From Candidatus Eiseniibacteriota bacterium (GTDB lineage: Bacteria > Eisenbacteria > RBG-16-71-46), in contig JADJLL010000006.1 in NCBI GenBank assembly GCA_016710095.1, positions 124,001-188,000 on the forward strand: a stretch of DNA of 64,000 nucleotides. Direction: 5' to 3'. Below the pieces are notes generated by a model. It was not told the DNA's origin and did no database searches. It worked only from the letters and a program-made list of their open reading frames with translations. Within the stretch, counting starts at the first letter, position 1, and each line of letters starts with the position of its first letter. Shown in pieces: positions 1-10,004 of this stretch. Made by a program: the position numbers and the translations under genes.

Positions 1-61
1 GCCAGAGCGCTCCGGCTTCGATCGTGTGCAGCGTCCAGTCACCGAGTAAGAGAGTGGGCAT
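1..61 (-). CDS. Partial N-terminus of a probable MBL-fold metallo-hydrolase
   Basis: The first 20 codons read MPTLLLGDWTLHTIEAGALW, running off the left edge of the window. This resembles the N-terminus of metallo-beta-lactamase-fold hydrolases, in which a short beta strand precedes the conserved core. The catalytic HxHxDH motif would lie outside the window, so the family call is an inference from a short stretch. There is no Shine-Dalgarno sequence, but a TTGACG -35 element with a 17-nt spacer and a weak -10 ends 7 nt before the ATG, which suggests a leaderless transcript. The reading frame uses one TTA leucine codon, rare in such GC-rich DNA. Confidence 0.45.
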   Translation of the reverse strand, partial: MPTLLLGDWTLHTIEAGALW

Positions 62-68
62 GGCGGGC

Positions 69-97
69 AAGATGAGGAAGGGGGCGCAGGCCGTCAA
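69..97 (-). promoter_or_regulatory. Predicted promoter of the partial MBL-fold gene
   Basis: On the minus strand TTGACG (plus 92-97) is followed by a 17-nt spacer and CATCTT (plus 69-74). The start codon begins 7 nt further on, so transcription would begin at or next to the ATG. The -35 is strong; the -10 keeps only the second, third and last consensus bases. Confidence 0.4.
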
Positions 98-109
98 CTC
101 CAATGAAGA

Positions 110-135
110 GGGCGCCCGGCCGGAGCCGGGCGCCC
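110..135 (-). terminator. Hairpin terminator candidate after the DUF4114-like gene
   Basis: A perfect 11-bp inverted repeat (GGGCGCCCGGC and its complement) encloses a CGGA tetraloop. It lies 26 nt beyond the stop codon of the exported protein gene. On the minus strand it is followed by TCTTCATT, a short T-rich stretch rather than a true U-run. Confidence 0.5.
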
Positions 136-161
136 GTCAGGCGAGGAGCCTGTTCGATGCG

Positions 162-929
162 TCAGTTGCCGCCCTTGAGCTTGAGCTGGCCGAACGTCAG
201 CGTCTTCGCGGGCGTGGCGCCGAGCGCCGTCACTTCGAAGACGAGGTCGTTGAAGTCGTTGTCCGTTCCCGAGCAGCACGGGGTGATCGGCGCGCCCGAG
301 TCGACGTCCTCGAAGCACACCAGCCACGTGTTCGCACCCTTCCACTTCGACACGTCGAACACGAGCGCCTGCACGTCGCCGTCGAACGGCGCGTGGATGG
401 CGGTGCCCGAGGGCCCCTTGTCGTTGTAGAAGCGGTTCGTCCAGAACAGCTCCGGCTCCGGAGCGTTCGGCGCGCCGAGCGGACCGTTCGGGTTCATGTA
501 GAAACCGAACTTGGTCAGGCCGGCCGGGAACGTGACGAGCACGTTCGCACCGTCCGACTGCGAGCCATTGAACACGAGACCGTCGTCGATACCATCGATG
601 ACCGGCTTGCTTCCGGTCTCCTTGTACCAACCGATCGTGTTGTTGTTCGCATTGCCGGCGACTTCGGTGATCAGCAGCGCGGGGATTTCACGACCGACCC
701 AGAACCACGGATCGAGGTCACCCACGTGAGCGCCGACGTAGTCGGTGTGCACGTTGATGGCCCCCGGCACGCCGAGGTACGAGTCCACGATGTTCTGCAG
801 CGCCTGGCTCGGGGCATCCCAGGTCGTGCCGAACTGGACGGGTACGGGCGAAGCCGCATGGGCCTGCGGGGCCAGCATCGGCGCGGCGCAAACGGACACG
901 GCGAGAATTGCGGGAACGAGCCACCTCAT
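162..929 (-). CDS. Exported DUF4114-like protein
   Basis: A 255-residue protein with an N-terminal signal peptide (MRWLVPAILAVSVC, cleavage near the AHA-A site around residue 26). The C-terminal half carries the acidic motif DNDFNDLVFEV near residue 232, typical of DUF4114 domains of secreted adhesion or calcium-dependent proteins. The start at 929 is chosen because GAGGAG lies 8 nt upstream and the signal peptide begins there; a longer reading frame to 980 adds a charged, unlikely leader. It is a single gene followed by a hairpin. No PEP-CTERM or LPXTG tail is visible. The function is unknown; cell-surface or extracellular matrix display is an inference from the domain. Confidence 0.8.
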   Translation of the reverse strand: MRWLVPAILAVSVCAAPMLAPQAHAASPVPVQFGTTWDAPSQALQNIVDSYLGVPGAINVHTDYVGAHVGDLDPWFWVGREIPALLITEVAGNANNNTIGWYKETGSKPVIDGIDDGLVFNGSQSDGANVLVTFPAGLTKFGFYMNPNGPLGAPNAPEPELFWTNRFYNDKGPSGTAIHAPFDGDVQALVFDVSKWKGANTWLVCFEDVDSGAPITPCCSGTDNDFNDLVFEVTALGATPAKTLTFGQLKLKGGN

Positions 930-1066
930 CGGCGAGTCTCCTCGGGGGCAATGCCTAAGTTGTCTGTGTCGGGGAAACACCGGGGCAGCCGTGCCACCAG
1001 TGGCCTGCGCAGCAAGGGGGGGACTTCAAGGGCGCGCAAGCGAACTAGTCATACTCAACGGGGATT

Positions 1067-1097
1067 AGTCTAGCATTCCCGTCCCGATCGTCTGCAA
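1067..1097 (-). promoter_or_regulatory. Possible promoter upstream of the DUF4114-like gene
   Basis: In the AT-richer stretch between the two divergent blocks, the minus strand reads TTGCAG (plus 1092-1097), a 19-nt spacer and TGC-TAGACT (plus 1067-1072). The spacer is long and the site is 138 nt from the start codon, so this is weak. The rest of 930-1157 holds no gene I can support. Confidence 0.2.
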
Positions 1098-1110
1098 GAA
1101 GAATCTTGCA
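1093..1110. repeat. Perfect 7-bp inverted repeat (TGCAAGA-AGAA-TCTTGCA)
   Basis: A perfect palindrome with a 4-nt centre in the intergenic region, overlapping the candidate -35 element. It has the size of a transcription-factor operator or a small hairpin. No T-run follows on either strand. Confidence 0.35.
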
Positions 1111-1153
1111 AGATACGTCTTGGGTCGTTTGCCACCGGGGGATATCCCCCAAT

Positions 1154-1186
1154 GAAAGACGCGGGCACCCATCGGATGCCCGCGTC
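1154..1186 (-). terminator. Terminator of the sucA-sucB-lpd operon
   Basis: A perfect 10-bp stem (1158-1167 with 1177-1186, GACGCGGGCA and its complement) with a 9-nt loop, followed on the minus strand by TTTCATT. It lies 22 nt beyond the lpd stop codon. Confidence 0.7.
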
Positions 1187-1208
1187 CGTCATCGCGATTC
1201 GAGGTCTT

Positions 1209-2612
<1,404 letters not shown>

Positions 2613-2634
2613 GAATCGCTCCGGTGCGAAAGGG

Positions 2635-3882
2635 TCAGACGGCGAGCAGCAGGCGCTCGGGATCCTCGAGGCGTTCCTTCACGCGCACGAGGAAGGTGAC
2701 CGCCTGTTCGCCGTCGATGAGTCGGTGATCGTACGAGAGCGCCACGTACATCATGGGACGGACCACGACCTGGTCGTCCACGACGACGGGACGCTTCTCG
2801 ATCTTGTGCATGCCGAGGATGCCGCTCTGGGGCGGGTTCAGGATCGGCGTGGACAGCAGCGAGCCGAACACGCCGCCGTTCGTGATCGTGAACGTGCCGC
2901 CCGAAAGCTCCTGCGGCGACAACTGGCCGTCGCGCCCGCGCTGGGCGAGACGCGCGGTCTCGCGCTCGAGCCCCGCGAAATCGAGGCGCTCGGCGTGGCG
3001 CACGACCGGCACGACGAGGCCGCGCGGCGTGCTCGCCGCGATGCCGATGTGCACGAAGTCGTGATAGACGATGTCCGTGCCGCGGATCTCGCCGTTCACC
3101 GCCGGCACGTCTGCGAGCGCGAGCACGCACGCACGCGCGAAGAAGCTCATGAAGCCGAGCCGCACGCCGTGGCGCTTCTCGAAGCGTCCTTCAGCCGTGC
3201 GCGCGTCTCCATGACGCGCGTCATGTCGATCTCGTTGAACGTCGTCAGGATCGCGGCCGTCTGCTGCGCCTGCACGAGGCGCTCGGCGATGCGCGAGCGG
3301 ATGCGGCTCATCGGCACGATGCGCTCGCCCGCGCCGGGCGCGTCCTCGGCGAACGGATCGAGTCCGCCGGGCGGCACGTACGTCGGCGACGGCGCCGCGG
3401 AGCCAGCAGCGGCTGCCGCATCGGGCGCGGCCGGAGGCCGCGGGACGTCCAGATGCCGCGCGACGTCTTCCTTGAGCAATCGTCCACCCTTGCCGCTGCC
3501 GGGAATGGCGGCCGGATCCACGCCGGTCTCGGCGACGATGCGGCGCACGGCGGGCGACAGGTGCGGCGCTTGGCCGGCCGGAGCCGCTGGCATGGCGGCG
3601 GCGGGCGCCGGCGGCGGCGACAGGGGCCGGGGCCGCGCTGCCCGTCGCGGCGGGATCGATGCTCGCGAGCAGGTCGCCGACGAGCACGGTCTCTCCCACC
3701 TTGCGCTCGTGCTTCAGCGCCCCGGCGCTCGCCGCGACGATCTCCACGGCGGCCTTGTCGGTCTCGAGCGTCGCGATGGGCTCGTCGAGGCGCACCGCGG
3801 CGCCGTCCGGCTTGAGCCACTCCACCAGCGTCGCCTCGGAGATGGACTCGGCGAGACGCGGAACCTTGATCTCGATGCTCAT
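2635..3882 (-). CDS. sucB: Dihydrolipoamide succinyltransferase (E2), two compensating frameshifts
   Basis: The E2 core of 2-oxoglutarate dehydrogenase, which transfers succinyl groups from lipoyl-lysine to CoA. The lipoyl domain opens the protein, with the lipoylated lysine in LETDKAAV. The peripheral subunit-binding segment (LSPAVRRIVAETG) follows, then the catalytic domain ending in ALSYDHRLIDG, with the active-site His and Asp. The lipoyl and final catalytic parts share one frame; the segment from about 3604 to 3188 is in another. Removing one C in the run at 3603-3605 and adding one base near 3188 restores an unbroken protein of about 415 residues, the normal length. The start overlaps the sucA stop (ATGA) and is preceded by GGAGGTG. 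A sequencing error is likelier than a real lesion. Confidence 0.9.
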   Translation of the reverse strand: MSIEIKVPRLAESISEATLVEWLKPDGAAVRLDEPIATLETDKAAVEIVAASAGALKHERKVGETVLVGDLLASIDPAATGSAAPAPVAAAGARRRHASGSGRPSAAPVARRAPHRRRDRRGSGRHSRQRQGWTIAQGRRRAASGRPAASGRARCGSRCWLRGAVADVRAARRTRSVRRGRARRGRAHRADEPHPLAHRRAPRAGAADGRDPDDVQRDRHDARHGDARTAEGRFEKRHGVRLGFMSFFARACVLALADVPAVNGEIRGTDIVYHDFVHIGIAASTPRGLVVPVVRHAERLDFAGLERETARLAQRGRDGQLSPQELSGGTFTITNGGVFGSLLSTPILNPPQSGILGMHKIEKRPVVVDDQVVVRPMMYVALSYDHRLIDGEQAVTFLVRVKERLEDPERLLLAV

Positions 3883-6650
3883 CGGACACCTCCGCGGGCG
3901 CTCTTGCGGCCCGCGCGTGAGGAAACGGCCTTCGGCGCGAAGGCCTCGGCGATCAGCGCCTGCTCCTGCTGCTGGTGCATGCCGTAGAAGCCGCTCGCCG
4001 GCGTGGACGCGTCCTGCCGCGCGGCGACGCGCAGCGTGCGGCCCTCGGGCAGCGTGCGATCGAAGCGGTGACGCAGGTGCCGCCACGCGCCCATGTTCTC
4101 CGGCTCTTCCTGCACCCAGCACACGTCGGACGCGTTCGCGAAGCGTTCGAGCTCCGCGCGCACCTCGGTGTCGGGGAACGGGTACATCTGCTCGACGCGC
4201 ACGATCGCCGTGTCGTCGGCGCCCTGCGCGATGCGCGCTTCGAGCAGCGAGTAGTAGAACTTGCCGCTCACGAACAGCACGCGCTTCGTCTTCTCCGGCG
4301 AGGCCGTCGGGTCACCGATGAGCGGCTGGAACGTGCCCGACGTGAAGGCCGCGACCGGCGAGACGGCCGCCTTGTGCCGCAGCAGGCTCTTCGGGCTCAT
4401 GATGATCAGCGGCTTGCGGAACCGGCGGTGCAGCTGGCGGCGCATCGCGTGGAAGAGCTGCGCGGGCGTCGTCAGGTTGCAGACCTGCATGTTGCCGTCG
4501 GCGCACAGTTCGAGGAAGCGCTCGAGGCGTGCGCTCGAATGCTCGGGCCCCTGTCCTTCGTAGCCGTGCGGCAGCAGCATCGTGAGGCCCGACATGCGGC
4601 CCCACTTGGTTTCGCCGCTCGCGATGAACTGGTCGGTGTAGACCTGCGCGACGTTCGCGAAATCGCCGAACTGCGCTTCCCAGATCGTGAGCGTGTTGGG
4701 ATCGGCGGTGCTGTAGCCGTATTCGAAGCCGAGCACGGCGGCCTCGCTCAGCATGGTGTCGACCACCTCGAAGCGGCCCTGCTCGGGCGCGAGGTGCTCG
4801 AGCGGCACGTGACGCTTGCCGCTCTCCGTGTCGTGCAGCGCGGCGTGGCGGTGCGTGAACGTGCCGCGGCCGGCGTCCTGCCCCGTGAGGCGCACGTTGC
4901 GCCCCTCGAGCAGCAGCGTGCCGTACGCGAGCGTCTCGCCGAGCGACCAGTCGAGCCGGTCCTCGAGGAACATGCGGCGGCGGTCGGCCGACAGCTGCAC
5001 GATCTTGCGGTGCGCGTGGAAGCTCTCGGGCAGCTGCGTGACGCGGTGCAGCACCTGCTCGAGCACGTCGCGCGGCACGGCCGTCGCGGCGCTCCAGTCC
5101 TCACCCGCCCACTCGAGCCCGCGCCACAGTCCGGTCGGCGCCTGGCGCGCGGCGGGCGCGGCGTCGCTCGCCGCCTGCCGGTGCGCGGCGCGGAACGCGG
5201 CGTCGATCTCGGTCTCGATCTTCTCGAGGCCCGTGGCGTCGAGCACGCCCTCGGCGACGAGGCGCTCGGCGTACCGGCGCGACGCCGGCACGTGCGCGGC
5301 GATCTTCTTGTACATGACGGGCTGCGTGAACGTCGGGTCGTCCATCTCGTTGTGACCGTGCTTGCGGTAGCACACGAGATCGATGAGCACGTCGCGCTTG
5401 AACTTCATGCGGTAGTCGAGCGCGATGCTCATCGCGCGCACGCACGCTTCCGGGTCGTCGCCGTTCACGTGCAGCACGGGCGCGTCGATCGCACGCGCGA
5501 TGGTCGTCGGGTAGCGCGTCGCGCGCGACATGTGCGGCGACGTCGTGAAGCCGACCTGGTTGTTCACGATCACGTGGATCGTGCCGCCGGTCTGGTACGC
5601 GGGCAGCTGCGAGAGCGCCAGCGTCTCCGCCACGATGCCCTCGCCCGCGAACGCCGCGTCGCCGTGGATGAGCACGGGCACGCCGCGATCGCGCGTGTAG
5701 TCGCCCGCGGCTTCCTGGCGCGCGTGCAGCGAGCCGAGCACGACGGGATTCACGAACTCGAGATGGCTCGGGTTGTACTGCAGCGTGAGCACGATGTTGC
5801 GGCCGTCGCTCATCGTCTGCGTGGACGAGTAACCGAGGTGGTACTTCACGTCGCCGTGGCCCTGCACGTCCTCGGGCGCGAAGCTCGACTCGAACTCGCC
5901 GAACAGCCGCTCGAGCGGCTTCTTCATGATGTTCGCGAGGAAGTTGAGCCGCCCACGGTGAGGCATGCCGATCTGCAGCTGCTCGACGCCGCGCGTGGCC
6001 GACTCCTGGACCAGCGTCTCGGCCATCGGGATCAGGCTCGCGCCGCCCTCGAGCGAGAAACGCTTCTGCCCGGTGTAGCGCGCGTGCAGGAAACCCTCGA
6101 AGCCGTCCGCCGTGAGCAGCGCCCGCAGGATACGAATGCGCTCGGCCGCCGCGGGCGTGGTGCGCGTGCGGGCGCGCTCGACCTGCTCGGCGAGCCACTC
6201 GCGCTGGTCCTGGTCGGAGATGTCCATGTACTCGACCGCCAGCGTGCTGCAGTAGATCTCGCGCAGGCGCTCGATGAGCTGCCGCAGCGTGCCGTGGAAC
6301 TCACCCTTGAAGGGGGCGGCGTCCACCTCACGATCGAGGTCGCCCTCGGTCAGGCCGAAGTTCGCCAGCTCGAGCAGCGGGTGGCTGCTCTGGCGCGCGC
6401 CCAGCGGGTCGAGGTCGGAGACCAGGTGCCCGAACTCACGATAGGCGTGCACGAGGCTGTACACCCCGCCGTCCGTGTGCGTGCCGGACAGTCCCGGGGA
6501 GCGCATTTCCTCGCGGGAGGCCAACTCCACCCCGGCGAAGAAAAGTGCCCAGTCCTCGCTGACCGATCCGGGGTCGGCGAGCCACTTGTCGTGCTGTTCG
6601 TCGATGAAATCAGCGTTGGCGCGAAGGACGAAGTCGAGCCTGCGGGACAT
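3879..6650 (-). CDS. sucA: 2-oxoglutarate dehydrogenase E1 component
   Basis: A 923-residue thiamine-diphosphate enzyme that decarboxylates 2-oxoglutarate and succinylates the lipoyl group of SucB in the TCA cycle. The N-terminus (NADFIDEQHDKWLADP) matches the E2-docking helix of E1o. The TPP-binding region with HGDAAFAGEGIV lies near the middle, HGHNEMDDP follows, and the C-terminal transketolase-like part includes the segment VEQMYPFPDTE. The length agrees with the OdhA/SucA family, without the succinyltransferase-like extension of actinobacterial KGD. It is the first gene of the operon, overlapping sucB by 4 nt. The 356-nt region upstream must hold the promoter, but I see no convincing -35/-10 pair. 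Confidence 0.96.
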   Translation of the reverse strand: MSRRLDFVLRANADFIDEQHDKWLADPGSVSEDWALFFAGVELASREEMRSPGLSGTHTDGGVYSLVHAYREFGHLVSDLDPLGARQSSHPLLELANFGLTEGDLDREVDAAPFKGEFHGTLRQLIERLREIYCSTLAVEYMDISDQDQREWLAEQVERARTRTTPAAAERIRILRALLTADGFEGFLHARYTGQKRFSLEGGASLIPMAETLVQESATRGVEQLQIGMPHRGRLNFLANIMKKPLERLFGEFESSFAPEDVQGHGDVKYHLGYSSTQTMSDGRNIVLTLQYNPSHLEFVNPVVLGSLHARQEAAGDYTRDRGVPVLIHGDAAFAGEGIVAETLALSQLPAYQTGGTIHVIVNNQVGFTTSPHMSRATRYPTTIARAIDAPVLHVNGDDPEACVRAMSIALDYRMKFKRDVLIDLVCYRKHGHNEMDDPTFTQPVMYKKIAAHVPASRRYAERLVAEGVLDATGLEKIETEIDAAFRAAHRQAASDAAPAARQAPTGLWRGLEWAGEDWSAATAVPRDVLEQVLHRVTQLPESFHAHRKIVQLSADRRRMFLEDRLDWSLGETLAYGTLLLEGRNVRLTGQDAGRGTFTHRHAALHDTESGKRHVPLEHLAPEQGRFEVVDTMLSEAAVLGFEYGYSTADPNTLTIWEAQFGDFANVAQVYTDQFIASGETKWGRMSGLTMLLPHGYEGQGPEHSSARLERFLELCADGNMQVCNLTTPAQLFHAMRRQLHRRFRKPLIIMSPKSLLRHKAAVSPVAAFTSGTFQPLIGDPTASPEKTKRVLFVSGKFYYSLLEARIAQGADDTAIVRVEQMYPFPDTEVRAELERFANASDVCWVQEEPENMGAWRHLRHRFDRTLPEGRTLRVAARQDASTPASGFYGMHQQQEQALIAEAFAPKAVSSRAGRKSARGGVR

Positions 6651-7006
6651 GGGTTCCCTCGGTGGTCAACGCGTTTCGACCGCAATTCCATTGGTCGAAT
6701 GCGTCGTGCTGTGTCGGAATGGGCGCGCAAGGTAGCACGAAGTCCGGCGCTGGGGCACGTCGCACGGGAGATTCTCCCCGACCGGAGAACAGAGAGGGCG
6801 CCACATCTCTTTTCGACCGGCATTCCCCCGGACTTGCGCCTCAGATGCGGCCCGAGCGCGCCGGACTCCGAGAGCTTCGCGGGCGGTCTTCTTCCCGCCG
6901 CGCTCCTCCGGGAGGGCAGTCGCCCCACTCATCTCCTACGAGCGCAGCCCGCCGCTCCCACGTTCGGGAGCGACGGGCCGCGTGTGTGCCGCCGGCGGAT
7001 CGCCGG
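6651..7006. other. Intergenic region upstream of sucA
   Basis: This 356-nt stretch separates the sucA start from the stop of the PA-domain protease gene, both on the minus strand. It should carry the suc operon promoter and the protease gene terminator. Only the hairpin at 6948-6977 is clear; reading frames through it have no coding character. Confidence 0.5.
6948..6977 (-). terminator. Hairpin after the PA-domain protease gene
   Basis: A 12-bp stem with one mismatch (6948-6959 pairing with 6966-6977, inner arms CGCTCCC and GGGAGCG) and a 6-nt loop, 29 nt after the stop codon. No T-run follows, so termination is inferred from position. Confidence 0.45.
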
Positions 7007-8689
7007 TCAGCGCACGATGACCACCGAGCGCTGCTCGTCGAGCGTCGGCGTGCGCAGGCGGTACTGGTACACGCCCGGGGCCATGCGACGGCCCGACGCG
7101 TCCGAGCCGTTCCAGACCAGCGAGTGCCGGCCCTGCGCCATGGCGCCACCGGCCAGGCGCGTGACCTCGCGCCCGGTGATGTCGTAGATCCGCAGGTCCA
7201 CGTGTTCGTCACGCGAGAGCGTCCACGCGATCGTCGTCGCGGCGGCCATCGGGTTCGGCGCGCTCGGCTCGAGCGTCGCGCGGCGGGCGACCGGCGGCAC
7301 GTCGAGAGCGCCGGTGAACCAACCGATGTCCGCGAAGGCCTGGCGCGTGAGGTCGATGTTCGACGAGAGGCCGTTCGTGATCGCCGGCTCCATCAGCAGG
7401 CTCGGCTCGGCGGACGTGTCGAAGTGCGAGATCGACGAACCCGACGCGTACGTGGTCGGCGAGTACATGAGCACGCGGTTCACGGCGTCGCCACCCGCCA
7501 CCTTCGCGGGATCGGAGACCAGCGTCGCGGTGACGCCGGCGCCGAGCTGCGCGCGGATGAGATTGCCGTCCGCGAGCGTGATGCGCACCGAGGGAATCAG
7601 GATGGTCGCGTCCGCGCCGCCCATGCCGGCCGGCGGGCAACCGGCGAGCGAGTCGGCGACGATCACGCCGATCGCGCCGGCGTTCTGCGCGTTCTTCACC
7701 TTGATCGGGAACGAGCACGTGCCGCGATCGATGAACGCGATCTTGCCCGTGAGGTTGTTCGTGATCGCTTCGCAGCCGTTGGTCGGATTGCCGAAGTTGT
7801 CGGAGACCAACACGACCTGGCCCGTGACCGGCGTGTGCGAGAGCGCCGGGCCGAACGTCGCCGAGCCGACCGCGTAGTCGCCCGCGATGCCGGCCGGAGC
7901 CGTGACCGTGAGCACGGGCTTCTCGCCGAGAAAGTCGTGCACGTGCGCCACGGTCTGCGCGCCGTCCCACGCGAGTTTGTTGCACGCGATGCCCGACGCC
8001 GCACGCTGCGAGTTCGACATGCTCGCCGAGTCCCAGTGCAGGCCGGTCGCCGGATCGTAGAGGTAGTGATCGAAGATCGACGGACGGGTCGTGTTCCAAG
8101 CGCCCGTCTGGCCGTTCGTCGTGGTCGAGAAGCCGAGGCCGTGCCCGAGTTCGTGCAGCACGACGGGCAGCAGCTCGATCTGCGAGCCTTCGTTGCCGTC
8201 GAAGCCGAGGTACCAGCCGACCGTCAGGCACGTCGCGCCGCCGACCGCCGAGTTGAACGTCGCGTTGATCTCGTACGACGTCGTGTTCAGGTCGGTGTTC
8301 GCCAGCTTGTTGGCGAGCGCGACGTGATACCAGTGGCCGGTGAGCGGCGCGCCCGCGAAGTCGGCGTAGACCGTCGTCGGGCCCGCGCTTCCGAGCACGC
8401 CGCTCGTCGCGGTGCACGTCAGCGGGTTGAACTGCGCGTTCACCTTGATCTCGATGTTCGACGGCAGCGCCGCGCCCCAGATGTTCGCGGCGTACTGGAA
8501 GACGTTGAGCCGCTGCTGGCCGAGCGTCGCGCCGTTGTTCCCGCCGACGGGCGTCGCGGCCGTGGGATCGTTGAAGCCCTCACCGGCGCCGTCGTTGTTC
8601 ACGATGGTGATGGTCGCGGCGGTCGCGAGCGCCGGAACGGCGAGCGCGAGCAGCGCGGCGAGCGTGAAGGTCGCGTGGAGTCGCTTCAT
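7007..8689 (-). CDS. Secreted PA-domain metalloprotease with FlgD-like C-terminal Ig domain
   Basis: A 560-residue exported protein. Residues 1-25 form a signal peptide. A zincin-type helix with HELGHGLGF lies near residue 178. A protease-associated domain (GKIAFIDRGTCSFPIKVKNA and following) occupies roughly residues 300-345. The last 80 residues, beginning at SAPNPMAAATTIAW and ending in APGVYQYRLR, form the FlgD-like Ig module common at the end of secreted proteins in FCB-type bacteria, where it often serves as a sorting or anchoring tail. HExxH is present, but the third metzincin ligand at its usual spacing is a threonine, so another residue must supply the zinc ligand. The start codon is 1 nt after the stop of the preceding small exported protein, so the pair is coupled. 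Confidence 0.8.
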   Translation of the reverse strand: MKRLHATFTLAALLALAVPALATAATITIVNNDGAGEGFNDPTAATPVGGNNGATLGQQRLNVFQYAANIWGAALPSNIEIKVNAQFNPLTCTATSGVLGSAGPTTVYADFAGAPLTGHWYHVALANKLANTDLNTTSYEINATFNSAVGGATCLTVGWYLGFDGNEGSQIELLPVVLHELGHGLGFSTTTNGQTGAWNTTRPSIFDHYLYDPATGLHWDSASMSNSQRAASGIACNKLAWDGAQTVAHVHDFLGEKPVLTVTAPAGIAGDYAVGSATFGPALSHTPVTGQVVLVSDNFGNPTNGCEAITNNLTGKIAFIDRGTCSFPIKVKNAQNAGAIGVIVADSLAGCPPAGMGGADATILIPSVRITLADGNLIRAQLGAGVTATLVSDPAKVAGGDAVNRVLMYSPTTYASGSSISHFDTSAEPSLLMEPAITNGLSSNIDLTRQAFADIGWFTGALDVPPVARRATLEPSAPNPMAAATTIAWTLSRDEHVDLRIYDITGREVTRLAGGAMAQGRHSLVWNGSDASGRRMAPGVYQYRLRTPTLDEQRSVVIVR

Positions 8690-8690
8690 G

Positions 8691-9155
8691 TCAGCGGTCC
8701 TCCCACACGGCGGGACGCGGCAGCGGCGCGCGCAGCGCCGAGCGCACGGCGTCGGCGTTCGAGAGGCACTCGAAGATCACGCGGCCGCCCTCGCCGATGC
8801 GCGCGACCGAGAACTCCTGGAAGCGTCCCTGCAGGTCGAGGAACACCGTGCCGTCGGGCAGGTACTGCGCGGTGAGTCCTTCGGTGGAGCGGCTGAGCAT
8901 GTTCTCTTCGGTGCGCATGAGCGCGTCGGCCTGGCGAGCGCTCGGCATGCCGATCGCGCCGGTTTCGGGATCGAGCACGACGATCATGCCGGCCATGCCG
9001 GGCAGGAAGGGCTGCGGGCGCGAAGGCGCCACGCCGGGCGGCTTCCAGGGCGCGGGCCGCAGCGCCGGAACGGTGGGGTCGGCGTACGCGTTCGTCGCGA
9101 TCGCGACGAACAGCGCGAGCGCGGCGAACCGGACGCGCAGCGAAGCGAGCGTCAT
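8691..9155 (-). CDS. Small exported protein of unknown function
   Basis: A 154-residue protein with a signal peptide (MTLASLRVRFAALALFVAIA, cleavage near AYA-D) followed by a proline-rich linker and a compact domain that contains VVLDPETGAIGMPS and ends in CLSNADAVRSAL. I do not recognise the family. GGAG lies 7 nt before the chosen ATG; reading frames that continue upstream cross the poly-G block as polyproline and are not credible. It is coupled to the metalloprotease gene (TGA-C-ATG), which suggests a secreted partner, inhibitor or chaperone of that protease; this is inference from context only. Confidence 0.7.
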   Translation of the reverse strand: MTLASLRVRFAALALFVAIATNAYADPTVPALRPAPWKPPGVAPSRPQPFLPGMAGMIVVLDPETGAIGMPSARQADALMRTEENMLSRSTEGLTAQYLPDGTVFLDLQGRFQEFSVARIGEGGRVIFECLSNADAVRSALRAPLPRPAVWEDR

Positions 9156-9308
9156 GAAAGGCTCCAGGTTGAGGGGTCGGAGAGGTCGTGCGGCCGGGCC
9201 GTGGGCCCGCATGCCCACGGTGCGCACCGGGCCGCATGCGACGCGCTTGCGGGAACCCGCCCCACCCGCGCACGGCCGAAGTCCACTCGTGGGAAATCGC
9301 GTGGACCG

Positions 9309-9692
<384 letters not shown>

Positions 9693-9798
9693 TACGCCTC
9701 TGCGTCGCGGCGGTTCCCGTCGTACAGGAAAGCTCGCGACTCGCGCGGGTCGCGGCGGTGCGGGCGTTACGCGCCGACACACGGCCGTAGTTTGGCGG

Positions 9799-10002
9799 GT
9801 GGTCGTACTCAACGGCGGCGTGCTCACGTGGCCGGCGGCGCGCCGCGACGCGGCGAAGCGGCTGGGCTTCGATCCGCTCGAAGACCTGGAGTTGCGCACG
9901 GACGAAGATCTCGCTCGGATCGCGCCCCACCTCGCCGAGCATCCCGGCCTCGCCGTCGCCGACTTCGAACTCTGGTGGAGCGCGCACGCCGCCGGGCGCT
10001 GA
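9799..10002 (+). CDS. Small hypothetical protein (67 aa)
   Basis: A GTG-initiated frame that begins MVVLNGGVLTW and ends in ADFELWWSAHAAGR, with strong G/C preference at third codon positions as in the neighbouring genes. It is mostly helical in character with many acidic and Leu residues. I recognise no family. It ends 2 nt before the stop of the convergent kinase gene, a normal tail-to-tail arrangement, which supports its reality. The same frame continues upstream through the poly-G block as nonsense, so the true start could be lost there and the protein might be longer than shown. Confidence 0.5.
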   Translation: MVVLNGGVLTWPAARRDAAKRLGFDPLEDLELRTDEDLARIAPHLAEHPGLAVADFELWWSAHAAGR

Positions 10003-10004
10003 GT

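Noticed and set aside
3975..7187. A 1,070-codon plus-strand frame opposite sucA.
   Set aside because: An Arg/His/Val-rich translation typical of the antisense strand of a GC-rich gene, with no domain or promoter.
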